Shown: piece by piece, positions 7,703 through 17,322 of the stretch
Numbering within the stretch: position 1 is the first letter of the stretch
Layout of the letters: each line of letters begins with the position of its first letter
The notes under the pieces: model-generated
Told to the model about the DNA's origin: nothing
Database searches by the model: none
Seen by the model: the letters and a program-made list of their open reading frames with translations, nothing else
Made by a program: the position numbers and the translations under genes
NCBI GenBank assembly: GCA_900316475.1
Contig: ONDA01000012.1
Span: 1 to 61,955, forward strand
DNA from: an uncultured Prevotellaceae bacterium
GTDB lineage: Bacteria > Bacteroidota > Bacteroidia > Bacteroidales > Bacteroidaceae
Direction: 5' to 3'
DNA length: 61,955 nucleotides

Positions 7703-10168
7703 TCACCGCTTGTAGGGCGACTCGTCCATCCAGAGGTAGGAAGGCTTGTAGCCACCGAAGTCGACGACAATCTTCTCGAAGACGATGCCGGGATGACGGG
7801 GGCGGATGGTCAGCTCGTGGTCGCCGTCCTTGTCGACGCTGACGTCGACGGTCTTCTCTATGACGCGGCGGGCGACAGTGGGATAGAAGTCGGAGTACAT
7901 ATAGGGCTGACGGTCGACCAGCGTCTTGTTCATGTTGACGGTCTGCGGTTCGCTGCCGTCGAGGCTGACGGTGTACTCATGTCCGCCGACATTGAGGAAG
8001 TCGAGCGTTGACTTCGTGACGACGTGTACGGTAGCCTTCTTGACACCGGCGGGCATCGTGAAGCGGTAGGTCAGCGCAGCATCGCCGACGGGCTGGGTGT
8101 AGGGTGTCAGTGCCACGGCACTGCGTGTGCGGCCGTAGTAGGGATAGACGCTCCACTGGGTGCCTGCCGAAGCCTGCGCACTGTAATAGTGCTCGGCCTC
8201 GATGGAGACGTAGCCGGCAGAGGCTGCGAAGGTGTAGCCCGCAGGAGCGTCGTCTGCGACGGTGGTGGTACGGGGAAGCATATCGTGGCGGAAGTTGTCG
8301 TTCCACGAGCGATAGCCGATGTGCTTCTGCGTCATGAAGCCATCCCACTTGCCGCCACTCATCACCTTGTTATAATGCAGGCAGAGCAGCGAGTCGCGCT
8401 TGAAGCAGCGGCTGACCTCGGCGGCCCACTCGTTGGCATCGGGACTGCCAGCCTTGGCCAGATACTGGTTCATGGCCTGGGCATAGTACATATCGTAGAG
8501 GTTGGCCATAGCCTGCACGGGGAAGAGGACGAGCTGCCGGTAGAAGTCGCGTCCTTCGGCAGGGATGCTGTCGTAGAGACGCAGAGCGCGGCGCTCCAGA
8601 CGGGCATAGTCGTCGGCCACCTGTCGCCACTCTCCCGTCTCGACGTTATAGGTCGAGGCGTCGAGCATCTCGGGCGTGACACGCCCCATATACTGGCAGT
8701 TGCGGTTGTAGATGTCGGCCACCTCCTTAGCCTGCTTGCAGCCCAGGGTGCGGCGGAAGAAGAGGGTGGTATGGCGTGTGACGTCCTGCATTGTGAACGT
8801 CTTCGGATTCCATGCCATGTCCATAAACAGCTGTATGGGGTACTCCATCGGCTTGAGGTCGCCGACATTCAGGATCCACATGCGCTGTATGCCGTGGTCG
8901 TAGGCCAGCGACAGCTGCTCGAACATCTGCTGCGTCTGCGTGACGTTAATCCACTTCGTGTTGCGGGGAGCGCCCACGTAGTCGACGTGGTAGTAGATGC
9001 CCCAGCCGCCGGGATGCTTCTTCTCCTGCGGTGTGACAGGCACGCGGCGGATGTTGCCCCAGTTGTCGTCGCAGACGAGCATGATGACATCGTCGGGCAC
9101 GCGGAAGCCGGCGTCGTAGTAGTCCTGCACCTCCTTATAGAGCGCCCACACCTGTGTCGTCTTGTTAGCCGGGCGCCCCGTCACCTCCTTGATGATGCGG
9201 CGCTGGTTGTCGACGATGCTCCTCATCAGGTCGACGTCGGTCTTGTCGCTCATCGCCTCATCGCCGTCGCCACGCATACCGATGGTCACCATGTCCTCAG
9301 TATCCTTCATGCGCTCGATACCCTCGCGGAAGAACCGGTCGAGGTTCTCCTTGTTCGTCCTGTAGTTCCAGGCGCCCCACTCCTTGCGGCGGCGGGCATA
9401 CTCCTGGTGGTTGCGCGCCATCGGCTCGTGGTGGCTGGTGCCCATGATGACGCCCATGCGGTCGGCGGTCTTGCCGTTCTCGGGGTCGTCGGCATAGAAC
9501 GCCCAGCCCCACATGGCCGGCCAGAGCATATTTCCCTTCAGACGCAGGATGAGCTCGAAGACCTTCTCGTAGAAGCGGTGGTCGCCATAGCCTGTACCAA
9601 AGGTGTTCTTCACCCACGACGTCAGACAGGGTGCCTCGTCGTTGAGGAAGAGGCCACGGAAGTCGACAGCCGGTTCGCCATCGGTGTAGGTGCCCTTCAT
9701 GAACCAAGCATTCTCGCGCTTGGTGACGGGGGCATCAGCCCACCAGTACCAGGGCGAAACGCCCAACTGGCTGCTCAGTTCGTAGATGCCGTAGACGGTG
9801 CCTCGGCGGTCGCTGCCGGCAATGACAATCTGGTTGCCGACATTGGTGATGATAAACTTCTCGCGCTTGCCCTTCAGGTCCTTCAGTTTCAGGCGGTCTA
9901 TGGCGGGGTTCTTGCCGAGGGTGCCTACAAGGATGCTGGTGCCTTCGGCTGACGTGCCTGCCGTGAGACTGAGTCCCACACGCTGGAAGTCGGCCTTCAG
10001 GTTGGCGACGGCAATCTTGACCGCCTCATAGTCCTGGTCGCTAAAGCTGACGGTGGCAGTGGCCAGCGGCAGCGCGTCGGCAACAGGCTTGAACGTGACG
10101 AAGCGGTCGGCAGCTTGGACGGCCGAGAACTGTATCAGTACAGCGATGAATAACAGTATTTTCTTCAT
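7703..10168 (-). CDS. GH115 alpha-glucuronidase, copy 1
   Basis: An 821-residue secreted enzyme of family GH115, whose known members remove (4-O-methyl-)glucuronic acid from internal xylose residues of glucuronoxylan. A signal peptide covers residues 1-19 (ending SAVQA). The GH115 core shows RGTVYGIYELSSQLGVSPWYWW, the acidic loop MRGDGDEAMSD (about 300), VCDDNWGNIRR (about 367) and WILNVGDLKPMEYP. The last 170 residues form the usual C-terminal beta-sandwich. It is the last gene of the ten-gene minus-strand operon, 19 bp after the GH3 gene, and ends close to the convergent VirE-type gene. It lacks the C-terminal sorting-like tail, so a periplasmic location is likely. Its DEAM loop differs from the other two GH115 copies. 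Confidence 0.95.
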   Translation of the reverse strand: MKKILLFIAVLIQFSAVQAADRFVTFKPVADALPLATATVSFSDQDYEAVKIAVANLKADFQRVGLSLTAGTSAEGTSILVGTLGKNPAIDRLKLKDLKGKREKFIITNVGNQIVIAGSDRRGTVYGIYELSSQLGVSPWYWWADAPVTKRENAWFMKGTYTDGEPAVDFRGLFLNDEAPCLTSWVKNTFGTGYGDHRFYEKVFELILRLKGNMLWPAMWGWAFYADDPENGKTADRMGVIMGTSHHEPMARNHQEYARRRKEWGAWNYRTNKENLDRFFREGIERMKDTEDMVTIGMRGDGDEAMSDKTDVDLMRSIVDNQRRIIKEVTGRPANKTTQVWALYKEVQDYYDAGFRVPDDVIMLVCDDNWGNIRRVPVTPQEKKHPGGWGIYYHVDYVGAPRNTKWINVTQTQQMFEQLSLAYDHGIQRMWILNVGDLKPMEYPIQLFMDMAWNPKTFTMQDVTRHTTLFFRRTLGCKQAKEVADIYNRNCQYMGRVTPEMLDASTYNVETGEWRQVADDYARLERRALRLYDSIPAEGRDFYRQLVLFPVQAMANLYDMYYAQAMNQYLAKAGSPDANEWAAEVSRCFKRDSLLCLHYNKVMSGGKWDGFMTQKHIGYRSWNDNFRHDMLPRTTTVADDAPAGYTFAASAGYVSIEAEHYYSAQASAGTQWSVYPYYGRTRSAVALTPYTQPVGDAALTYRFTMPAGVKKATVHVVTKSTLDFLNVGGHEYTVSLDGSEPQTVNMNKTLVDRQPYMYSDFYPTVARRVIEKTVDVSVDKDGDHELTIRPRHPGIVFEKIVVDFGGYKPSYLWMDESPYKR

Positions 10169-10187
10169 TGGGTTGCGGGTTAGTTGA

Positions 10188-12764
10188 TTATTGAATAGTC
10201 ACGGTCGTTTTCTGCAGGTCGGCGTCGCGCGAGCTGTTGCCATAGAGCAGCTCATACTGTCCGGCCTTCGTGCGCATGGTGTTCGTCTCAACATCCCAGA
10301 ACTCGAAGCTCTTCTTGTCGAGCTTCAGGGCCACGGTAGCGGTCTGTCCGGCCTTCACGTCAACCCGTTTGAAGGCGCGCAGCGACTTCATGGGGCCGTC
10401 GGGGTCCTGCAGGTTGCGGATGTAGAGTTGCACCACCTCCGAACCGTCGCGACGCCCCGTATTGCTGACGTTCACCGTCAGGGTGCCGCCATCAGCAGCA
10501 GCCTGCCATGAGCCGCCGTTGACGCGGAAGGTCGTGTAGCTCAGGCCATAGCCGAAGGGGAAGAGAGCGTCGTTGAAGTAGCGATAGGTGCGACCCTTCA
10601 TCGAGTAGTCCTCATAGCCGGGCAACTGGGCATCGTTCTTATAGAACGTCACCGCCAGTTTGCCGCCGGGGTTGTAGTCGCCGAAGAGCACGTCGGCAAT
10701 GGCCGTTCCGCCCTCCTGTCCGGCATACCATGCCTGGACGATGGCGTCGCAGGTCTCCGTCTCGGGCTGCAGGGCGATGCACGAGCCGGAGCAGTTGACG
10801 AAGATGACGGTCTTGCCAGCCTCCTTCAGGGCACGGAGGAAGTCGCGCTGCACACGCGGCAGTTCGATGCTCGTGCGGTCGCCACCCCGGAAGCCCTCGA
10901 TGTCGACGGGCATCTCCTCGCCCTCAAGGGCTGGCGATATGCCACCGACGAAGACCACCTTGTCGATACCCTTCAGCTGACGGATGACGGTCTGGTAGTC
11001 GATGGGCTGTTCCTTGGCCACGTTAATCTTCAGGTTGGCGTTGTAGGTATGGATATGCGAGAAGCGCACCTCGATGTTGTAGCTCTTGCCCTTCTCGGCC
11101 TGGATGGCCACGCGGTTGGGCGTCGTGCGCCAGGTGTGGTGGCGGAACTTCCGCTCGCCGTCGATGTAGAGTTCGAAATGGCCGCAGCCCTCCACGTTGA
11201 CCACGTATTCGCCGGCCTCCTTCGGTGTGAAGACGGTCTCGTACTTGGCCGAGAAGGCTTCGAGGTTGACGCCGGGGGCGAAGTTGTGCATACCGGCAGT
11301 CGTCACGGCCAGAGGCGTGGTGTAGTACTGCGTGGTGACGGGCTTGCCCTCCATCTCGCGGTTGTTCCAGAAGGTGCCCTTCAGGCCCTTCTTGCCGCCG
11401 AAGCTGCACTGCGACGCCATGAGGCAGTCCATGACGCGGTCGTAGGTGAGGTCGCAGCCGGGGGCATAGAACAGTTTCTTCTGCTTGGCACGGATGCCGT
11501 CGAGAATGGTGACGGTATGGTTAGGCATACCGTTGTAGTTGCCCCACATCATCGGGGCGTTGTCGGCATTGGGTCCGATGACGGCAATCTTCTCAGCACC
11601 CTTCTTCAGGGGCAGCACGTCGTTCTTGTTCTGCAGCAGGACGATGGTCTGACGCGCCATATTGAGCGACAGCTGGGCAGAGGCTTTGGTAGACATGGCC
11701 GAATAGGGGATGCGTGACCACTCCACCAGCGACGGGTCGTCCATCTCGCCCAGGTCGAAGCGGCCTTCGAGCAGACGGATGACGTGCTTGTCGACTTCGG
11801 CCTCGGTGATGAAGCCCCGACGCACAGCCTCCGGGATGCTACGGTAGGCATAGCCATAGCCGCACTCCACATCGGTGCCGGCAATAGTGGCCTTGGCCGA
11901 GGCGTGGACGGGCGACGATGACGACTTGTGAGACTCATAGAAGTCGGAGACGGCACCGCAGTCGCTGACCACCAGGTACTGGAATCCCCACTCGTCGCGC
12001 AGAATCTGCTGCAACAGGCGCTGTGAACCACAGCAGGGGTCGTCGTCCAACCGCTGGTAGGCACACATCACCTCGCGCACCTTGGCATCCTGCACCAGCG
12101 TCTTGAAGGCCGGCATATAGGTCTCCCACATATCGCGGGGCGACACGTCGGTGAGGTTGGCCGTGTGGCGGGTGTACTCCGGACCGCTGTGTACGGCATA
12201 GTGCTTGGCACAGGCCCACAACTTGCGGTACTTCGACGTCTCGGGACCCTGCAGACCGCGAACCACCTGTACACCCATGACGGAGGTCAGGTAGGGGTCT
12301 TCACCGTAGGTCTCCTGCCCCCTACCCCATCGCGGGTCGCGGAAGATATTGACATTCGGCGTCCAGACGGAGAGGCTGTGGAACTTCTGGTCCTCGCCGC
12401 CATTGAGCATACGCTGGTTGTATTGGGCACGGAACTCCGTGCTGGCCACGTCGAACACCTTATATAACAAGTCGGGGTTCCACGATGCAGCCATGGCCAC
12501 GGGTTCGGGGAAGACGGTGACGTTGTCCATATTGGCCGCCCCATGCAGAGCCTCGCTCCACCAGAAGAACTTCTTGATACCTAAGCGCGGTATGGCGGGA
12601 CTCTCGTCGAGCATCAGCTGCGCCTTCTCGTCGAGCGTCAGGCGCGAGCAGAGGTCAATGGCACGCTCACGGGCCGACAGGGCGGGATTCTGATAGGGTG
12701 CCTTCTCGGCAGCAAAACCGCCGAAGACGGGGCTGAGCGCCAGCAATAGCAGTAATCGTTTCAT
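10188..12764 (-). CDS. GH3 beta-xylosidase-like glycosidase with PA14 insert
   Basis: An 858-residue GH3 enzyme, most likely a beta-D-xylosidase that releases xylose from xylo-oligosaccharides, similar in layout to Prevotella ruminicola Xyl3A. Order: signal peptide (about 1-19), TIM-barrel domain with FWWSEALHGAAN and the nucleophile Asp in VVSDCGAVSD (about 268), first half of the alpha/beta sandwich with IAVIGPNAD, then a PA14 insert (about 460-590). The second half with GGISPALEGEEM follows, then a C-terminal FnIII-like domain. The upstream codon at 12770 is GTG; ATG at 12764 gives the better signal peptide (MKRLLLLLALSP) and was chosen. It starts 9 bp after the GH43 stop, within the operon. 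Confidence 0.94.
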   Translation of the reverse strand: MKRLLLLLALSPVFGGFAAEKAPYQNPALSARERAIDLCSRLTLDEKAQLMLDESPAIPRLGIKKFFWWSEALHGAANMDNVTVFPEPVAMAASWNPDLLYKVFDVASTEFRAQYNQRMLNGGEDQKFHSLSVWTPNVNIFRDPRWGRGQETYGEDPYLTSVMGVQVVRGLQGPETSKYRKLWACAKHYAVHSGPEYTRHTANLTDVSPRDMWETYMPAFKTLVQDAKVREVMCAYQRLDDDPCCGSQRLLQQILRDEWGFQYLVVSDCGAVSDFYESHKSSSSPVHASAKATIAGTDVECGYGYAYRSIPEAVRRGFITEAEVDKHVIRLLEGRFDLGEMDDPSLVEWSRIPYSAMSTKASAQLSLNMARQTIVLLQNKNDVLPLKKGAEKIAVIGPNADNAPMMWGNYNGMPNHTVTILDGIRAKQKKLFYAPGCDLTYDRVMDCLMASQCSFGGKKGLKGTFWNNREMEGKPVTTQYYTTPLAVTTAGMHNFAPGVNLEAFSAKYETVFTPKEAGEYVVNVEGCGHFELYIDGERKFRHHTWRTTPNRVAIQAEKGKSYNIEVRFSHIHTYNANLKINVAKEQPIDYQTVIRQLKGIDKVVFVGGISPALEGEEMPVDIEGFRGGDRTSIELPRVQRDFLRALKEAGKTVIFVNCSGSCIALQPETETCDAIVQAWYAGQEGGTAIADVLFGDYNPGGKLAVTFYKNDAQLPGYEDYSMKGRTYRYFNDALFPFGYGLSYTTFRVNGGSWQAAADGGTLTVNVSNTGRRDGSEVVQLYIRNLQDPDGPMKSLRAFKRVDVKAGQTATVALKLDKKSFEFWDVETNTMRTKAGQYELLYGNSSRDADLQKTTVTIQ

Positions 12765-12773
12765 AAGCACTGG

Positions 12774-14816
12774 TTAGTTGATACGGAAGGTCTTGGTCTT
12801 GCCCTTATAGGTTGCCGTCACCGTGGCGCGACCCTCGACGACGGGACTGACAGAGAAGCGGACGTCGCTGACGTCGGACGTAGCCTTCAGCTTCGTGCCG
12901 GCACTGAGCGGACCGTAGACCTGATAGGTCGTGGCATCCATCAGACCATTCTGGTTAGATGAGCGGATGGGCGTATCGGGAATGTTGAGCTTCTTGCCGT
13001 CGGCGGTGATGGTGACCTGCGGCACAACGGGAGCCTTGCTGTCGGCACCCTTCGTGAAACTGATGCCGTGGAGGTCGAACAAGCCCTGCGGACGCTGGGG
13101 CTGCTGCGGACGACGGCCTGCCTGACCGCGCTGCGGCTGTTCGGGCTGACGCACCTCAGGACCTTCGGCCACGAGATAGATAGCGTGCTTGCCCGTGAGG
13201 CCCTCGACGGCGGGAACGGGAGCATAGAACATCCTTGCCTGTCTGACGGCGTCAGCGGCAACATCGATGACACCGATTTCCTGACCCTTCCAGGGGTCGT
13301 CGAGCTTGATATGAATCTTGAAGGCACCCTTGCCGCCGGGTGTCAGATAGAGACCGAGCGTGGTGTTGTCGCCCTTCTTAGCACCCACGAAAGCCTTGCA
13401 GCCCTTGGTGTCCTTAGCCAGACCGCCGAAGCCGAAGTACTTGAAGCCGACGATGCCGCCGTTCTGAATGCCTGCCAGGTCCATGGAGTTGTTCCACACG
13501 TCGTGGTTGTCCTGCATCCACTGGTTGCTGCCTGGGCCATACATGAAGCAGGCCAGTCCGGCAGAATAATAGGCGTAGGGCGGCAGACCGAAAATCTGGA
13601 AACCCTCGCTGGTGACCTCGGCGCCAGTATAGGTGTTGCCGTCGGAAGCCTTAGCCATCCACACGTTGTCCTTGGCAAAGGGGTCGTAGCCGGTGATGGT
13701 CACCTTACCACCTTTGGCCACAGGCTTCTTGTCCCACGTAATCTTCACGGGAGCCACCATAGCCTGACGGGCATTGCCGAAACCACGGGGCGGACGGTGG
13801 TAGAACACGTACCACTGGCCGTTAATCTCCTGCAGCGAACCGTGCGTGTTATGGCCGCCATTGGTTGTGATGAGCTTGCCGCCGTCCTCGCCGGTCACCA
13901 CGCCACGCGAGTCGACCAGCACGCCACCTGAACGCCAAGGGCCGAGGGGCGTGTCGCCGAAGGCATAGCGCAGGGCGGAGTTGGTGTTGCCCAGACCATA
14001 CTCCTTGCCGGAGTAGCCAGAGAACACCATGACGTACTTGTTGCCCACCTGACGGATGCTGGAAGCCTCGAAGAAGTTGAAGTCGAGCGGGTTCTGGCCC
14101 TTGTAGAGTGCCTTGTACTCAGAGCCGGCCTTGTCGAGCAGACGTCCGTCGTGACTGCTGGCAGGGATGAACGGATCGATAAGCTCCGTACCGGGACGCT
14201 GCGAGTACATCGTCTTCTGGTCGAGCTCACAGGCTGTAGAGTGCTGGAAACCGTAGAACACGTAGGCACGGTAGCCGATGTTGTAGTCTTTGTCCTTCTT
14301 GTCGGTAATCTTCTCGATGAACACCGAGGGGTCAAAGTCGATGAGCGAACCGGGCAGGCATTGCGTGCCGTCCTCGGTGAGGTTCACCGGTGTGAAGGGA
14401 CCATTGGGGCGGTCGCCCTTACAGACCATGGCGATGCGTCGCCAGCCGCGGCTGTGGGGATAGAGCCAGTAGGTCTTCTTGCCGGTGGCACGGTCGACGG
14501 TCTCGACGAGGTCGGGGGCAAACATCGTGTCCCACTGTCCATTGACATACCACGAGAAGATGGGACCTTCGTCGCGCCACTGGCTGAGGTCCTCGACGGG
14601 AGCTGACCACATACGGATGTCGGGACCGCAATAGGCCGAATACGTCACGTCGTGCGAACCGATGATGTAGGCACGCAACTTACCCGGCTGGTCGGGGTCT
14701 TCAAACACACGGGGTTCGCCATCGGGCAGATGCTCCCACAACGGCAGGTAGGGGTTTTGTGCTGATGCTGTAGAAACAGCGAAGAACGCACAGGCTGCGA
14801 AAAGAAATTTCTTCAT
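12774..14816 (-). CDS. GH43 glycosidase with CBM6-like domain
   Basis: A 680-residue secreted GH43 enzyme, probably an alpha-L-arabinofuranosidase or arabinoxylan arabinofuranohydrolase. Signal peptide 1-19, then a five-bladed propeller (about 20-365). The propeller shows FDPSVF (about 160), NFFEASSIR with the likely acid Glu (about 249) and GGHNTHGSLQ. Residues about 390-570 resemble a CBM6-type beta-sandwich. A Gln/Arg/Pro-rich insertion (QRGQAGRRPQQ) interrupts the next region, and a small Ig-like domain ends the protein. It follows the second GH115 gene by 33 bp and precedes GH3 by 9 bp. No sorting-like tail is present. The subfamily cannot be assigned by eye. Confidence 0.88.
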   Translation of the reverse strand: MKKFLFAACAFFAVSTASAQNPYLPLWEHLPDGEPRVFEDPDQPGKLRAYIIGSHDVTYSAYCGPDIRMWSAPVEDLSQWRDEGPIFSWYVNGQWDTMFAPDLVETVDRATGKKTYWLYPHSRGWRRIAMVCKGDRPNGPFTPVNLTEDGTQCLPGSLIDFDPSVFIEKITDKKDKDYNIGYRAYVFYGFQHSTACELDQKTMYSQRPGTELIDPFIPASSHDGRLLDKAGSEYKALYKGQNPLDFNFFEASSIRQVGNKYVMVFSGYSGKEYGLGNTNSALRYAFGDTPLGPWRSGGVLVDSRGVVTGEDGGKLITTNGGHNTHGSLQEINGQWYVFYHRPPRGFGNARQAMVAPVKITWDKKPVAKGGKVTITGYDPFAKDNVWMAKASDGNTYTGAEVTSEGFQIFGLPPYAYYSAGLACFMYGPGSNQWMQDNHDVWNNSMDLAGIQNGGIVGFKYFGFGGLAKDTKGCKAFVGAKKGDNTTLGLYLTPGGKGAFKIHIKLDDPWKGQEIGVIDVAADAVRQARMFYAPVPAVEGLTGKHAIYLVAEGPEVRQPEQPQRGQAGRRPQQPQRPQGLFDLHGISFTKGADSKAPVVPQVTITADGKKLNIPDTPIRSSNQNGLMDATTYQVYGPLSAGTKLKATSDVSDVRFSVSPVVEGRATVTATYKGKTKTFRIN

Positions 14817-14849
14817 AATCTTAAGGTTTATTTGTTATTGTTTCTTAAT

Positions 14850-17297
14850 TTACTGGTAGGTTATCTTCTGTATCATCTGTCCTGGGTCGACGATGGTGAG
14901 CGTCATGAAATGCTCACGCCGTGACGCGTCGAGCGGTAAAGTCAGGACAAACTCCTTGCGGTTTTCAAGGACCTGCAGTTTCCACTTCGGTCCCCACTCC
15001 TGAAACTGATTCTCACAGACGACAGCCGGGCCGCGGTCGACACTGACGGCAAACCGGTTGCTACGGTCGCGGGCCACCGGCCATAGGGGCACCACGGAGA
15101 TGCAAAGCGACACGGAGTCGGCACAGGCCGACGGGAGGGCAATGTCGATACTGCCCTTGGTGGAGAAGTCGAGAGGCTGGCCGAGCTGCAGGACTTGCCA
15201 GTCGGTGCCAATGCCTTCGAGCAGACGGAAAGGTGACTTCAATGCCACCTTGGCAAGGTCTACCTTACAGCGTAACTGCGGATGGAGCTGACTGTCGGGC
15301 AGGCGGTAGGCATCGGTGGGCTTATCGACAAGGGCAGGCATCAGGTGGTATTTGGCAGTATAGCCGGGAGGTATGGTTGAAATCATCTGGTTCCACTTGC
15401 CGTCGAACAGCGAGTTATACTGCTGGCGCAGCTGTTCAATCTGCTCGTTGGCATCCTGAGACATGGCGGCATAGATACTGCTGCCGGTCTCGTGGTTGGC
15501 CTGGGCATAGAGGAACTTGCGGTTCATCTGGCAGGCGGAGCGCACGGCATAGCCCAACAGCTCGAAAAGTGCCGGGCGCTGCTCGGGACGCAGGGAGCGC
15601 TCGACGCCATCGTAGACATGGCAGATATGCTCGTAGTCCAACAGGCGCTTCTGGGCCGTTCCCGTCTCAAAGGAGAAATCGGTGTCGTGCAGCCGGTTAT
15701 ACTCCTCACTGTCCCACTCATACTCGTAGCCCATGAACTCGGGCTTACGGTCCCAGGCCAAGCGGTAATAGTGGTCGAGGATGAACTGGAACTGTGTGGT
15801 GAGAGACGGCACGCCGAAGAGACTTGCCAACCAGCGGGCCTGATAGCCGTTCACATTGTCGTAGGAGAACGACGGGAAGTCGTAGGCCATATCGAAGAAG
15901 TGCTGCATCTCCATCTCCATAGGTTTGATATCGCCAACGTTCAGCAGCCAATAGCGGTCGGCACCGGCGGTGTATGCCTTTAGCAATTCCTCGTACATCA
16001 GCATGGGAGGCGTCGTGGCTAACCACAGATTGTCGTGAGGCGTACCTAAATAAGAGAGGTGATAGTAGACGCCACTGCCGCCGCTACGCCGCTGCTCGCT
16101 GCTGTTGCTCACCCGCTTCATATAGCCATAATTGTCGTCGGGCCATACGAGCGTGATGTCATCGGGGACGCGCAAGCCGGCATCGTAGATGTCGAGGGTT
16201 TCCTTGTAAGGAACGAAAATCTGTGGAAGTTGGCCGCCCTCCTTGCCGGTATGTTTCCGGAGGATGGCGCGCTGCTGGTCAAACACCTTCTCCAGCGTCC
16301 GTGCACGATGCTTAGGATTGGTGCTGCCCTTCATGGCCTCATCATGGAGACCGCGAAGTCCCATGGTGTAGATGTTTTCATAGCCGGCAGCCTCCTTCAC
16401 GCGGTTGTCGAGCTTCTGGAGAATCGTCTTGCTGTTGGTCTCGTAGTTCCACTCACCGTCGCGCTGCTTGTCCCACTCACTGAGGGCGGCATTGTTGAAC
16501 AGCAGAGGCTCGCAGTGGGAGGTGGTGATGATGATGCCAAAGGAGTCGCACACCACCTTGCTCTCAGGATGGCTGTAGAAGGCACCGGTACACGAGTGCA
16601 TGGCGGGAGCCAGCATATTGGCCTTCAGGCGCAGCAGCAGTTCGCAGACACGGCTGTAGGTTCGCGGACCGATGTCGCCGAGCTCGCGCTCAAAATTTGT
16701 GGCTGCCCAGGGCTTCAATCCCCAGTCTTCGTCGTTGATGAAGATGCCACGGTACTTCACCGTCGGTACCTTCGACACGTAGTCGGCATCGACGAAGAGC
16801 GACGACTGGCGGCGCACCGGAACGTCGGCCCACCAGTACCAGGGCGACACGCCCATCTCCTCGCTCAACGTGAAGACACCGTAGGCCGCTCCTCGCCGGT
16901 CGCTGCCCACAATCAGCAGCTGGCCGTCGACGACCTTGATGACGAAACGCTCCCATGCACCACGGATGGCCGACACGTCGAGCATGCCTTTCTTGACAAG
17001 TTGGTCGACGTAAGCATTATGGCCGAGGGTGGCAATGATGACGGCACCCTTCTGCCGTGAACCTTCAGCATGGCGCAGCACAGGCTTGAGGCCCGTGACG
17101 CGCTGAACGTCGTCAGCCAGCAGTGCTGCCGACTTCTGCACCACCAGCGGTTCTTTGTCGGCCACGACGATGGCAGCCACTTGCTGACCAGAGGCAAGGA
17201 CAAAAGAGCCACTCTCGCTGCTGACCGCCAGATGGCTGGCAGCAGGGACGACGATACATGTCAATAAGAGGACTGTCAGGTGCAGGAGTCTGTTCAT
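14850..17297 (-). CDS. GH115 alpha-glucuronidase, copy 2
   Basis: An 815-residue GH115 enzyme with a predicted signal peptide (about 1-20). Family blocks: RGAAYGVFTLSEEMGVSPWYWW, INDEDWGLKPW, the loop LRGLHDEAMKG (about 317), WPDDNYGYMKR (about 386), WLLNVGDIKPMEM and a C-terminal beta-sandwich. It belongs to the same operon as copy 1 but is clearly diverged from it, which points to an old duplication or separate origin and to different linkage or context preference (for example terminal versus internal glucuronate, inference). It starts 25 bp after the GH31 stop. No tail for surface sorting is visible. Confidence 0.95.
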   Translation of the reverse strand: MNRLLHLTVLLLTCIVVPAASHLAVSSESGSFVLASGQQVAAIVVADKEPLVVQKSAALLADDVQRVTGLKPVLRHAEGSRQKGAVIIATLGHNAYVDQLVKKGMLDVSAIRGAWERFVIKVVDGQLLIVGSDRRGAAYGVFTLSEEMGVSPWYWWADVPVRRQSSLFVDADYVSKVPTVKYRGIFINDEDWGLKPWAATNFERELGDIGPRTYSRVCELLLRLKANMLAPAMHSCTGAFYSHPESKVVCDSFGIIITTSHCEPLLFNNAALSEWDKQRDGEWNYETNSKTILQKLDNRVKEAAGYENIYTMGLRGLHDEAMKGSTNPKHRARTLEKVFDQQRAILRKHTGKEGGQLPQIFVPYKETLDIYDAGLRVPDDITLVWPDDNYGYMKRVSNSSEQRRSGGSGVYYHLSYLGTPHDNLWLATTPPMLMYEELLKAYTAGADRYWLLNVGDIKPMEMEMQHFFDMAYDFPSFSYDNVNGYQARWLASLFGVPSLTTQFQFILDHYYRLAWDRKPEFMGYEYEWDSEEYNRLHDTDFSFETGTAQKRLLDYEHICHVYDGVERSLRPEQRPALFELLGYAVRSACQMNRKFLYAQANHETGSSIYAAMSQDANEQIEQLRQQYNSLFDGKWNQMISTIPPGYTAKYHLMPALVDKPTDAYRLPDSQLHPQLRCKVDLAKVALKSPFRLLEGIGTDWQVLQLGQPLDFSTKGSIDIALPSACADSVSLCISVVPLWPVARDRSNRFAVSVDRGPAVVCENQFQEWGPKWKLQVLENRKEFVLTLPLDASRREHFMTLTIVDPGQMIQKITYQ

Positions 17298-17322
17298 GGC
17301 TTTCAGGCGTTAAGACATCTTT

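Noticed and set aside
8024-9952. A 642-codon open frame on the plus strand opposite GH115 copy 1
   Set aside because: It is antisense to a clear GH115 gene, has odd composition (Val, His, Ala, Asp rich) and no recognisable motif; it follows from the codon bias of the real gene.
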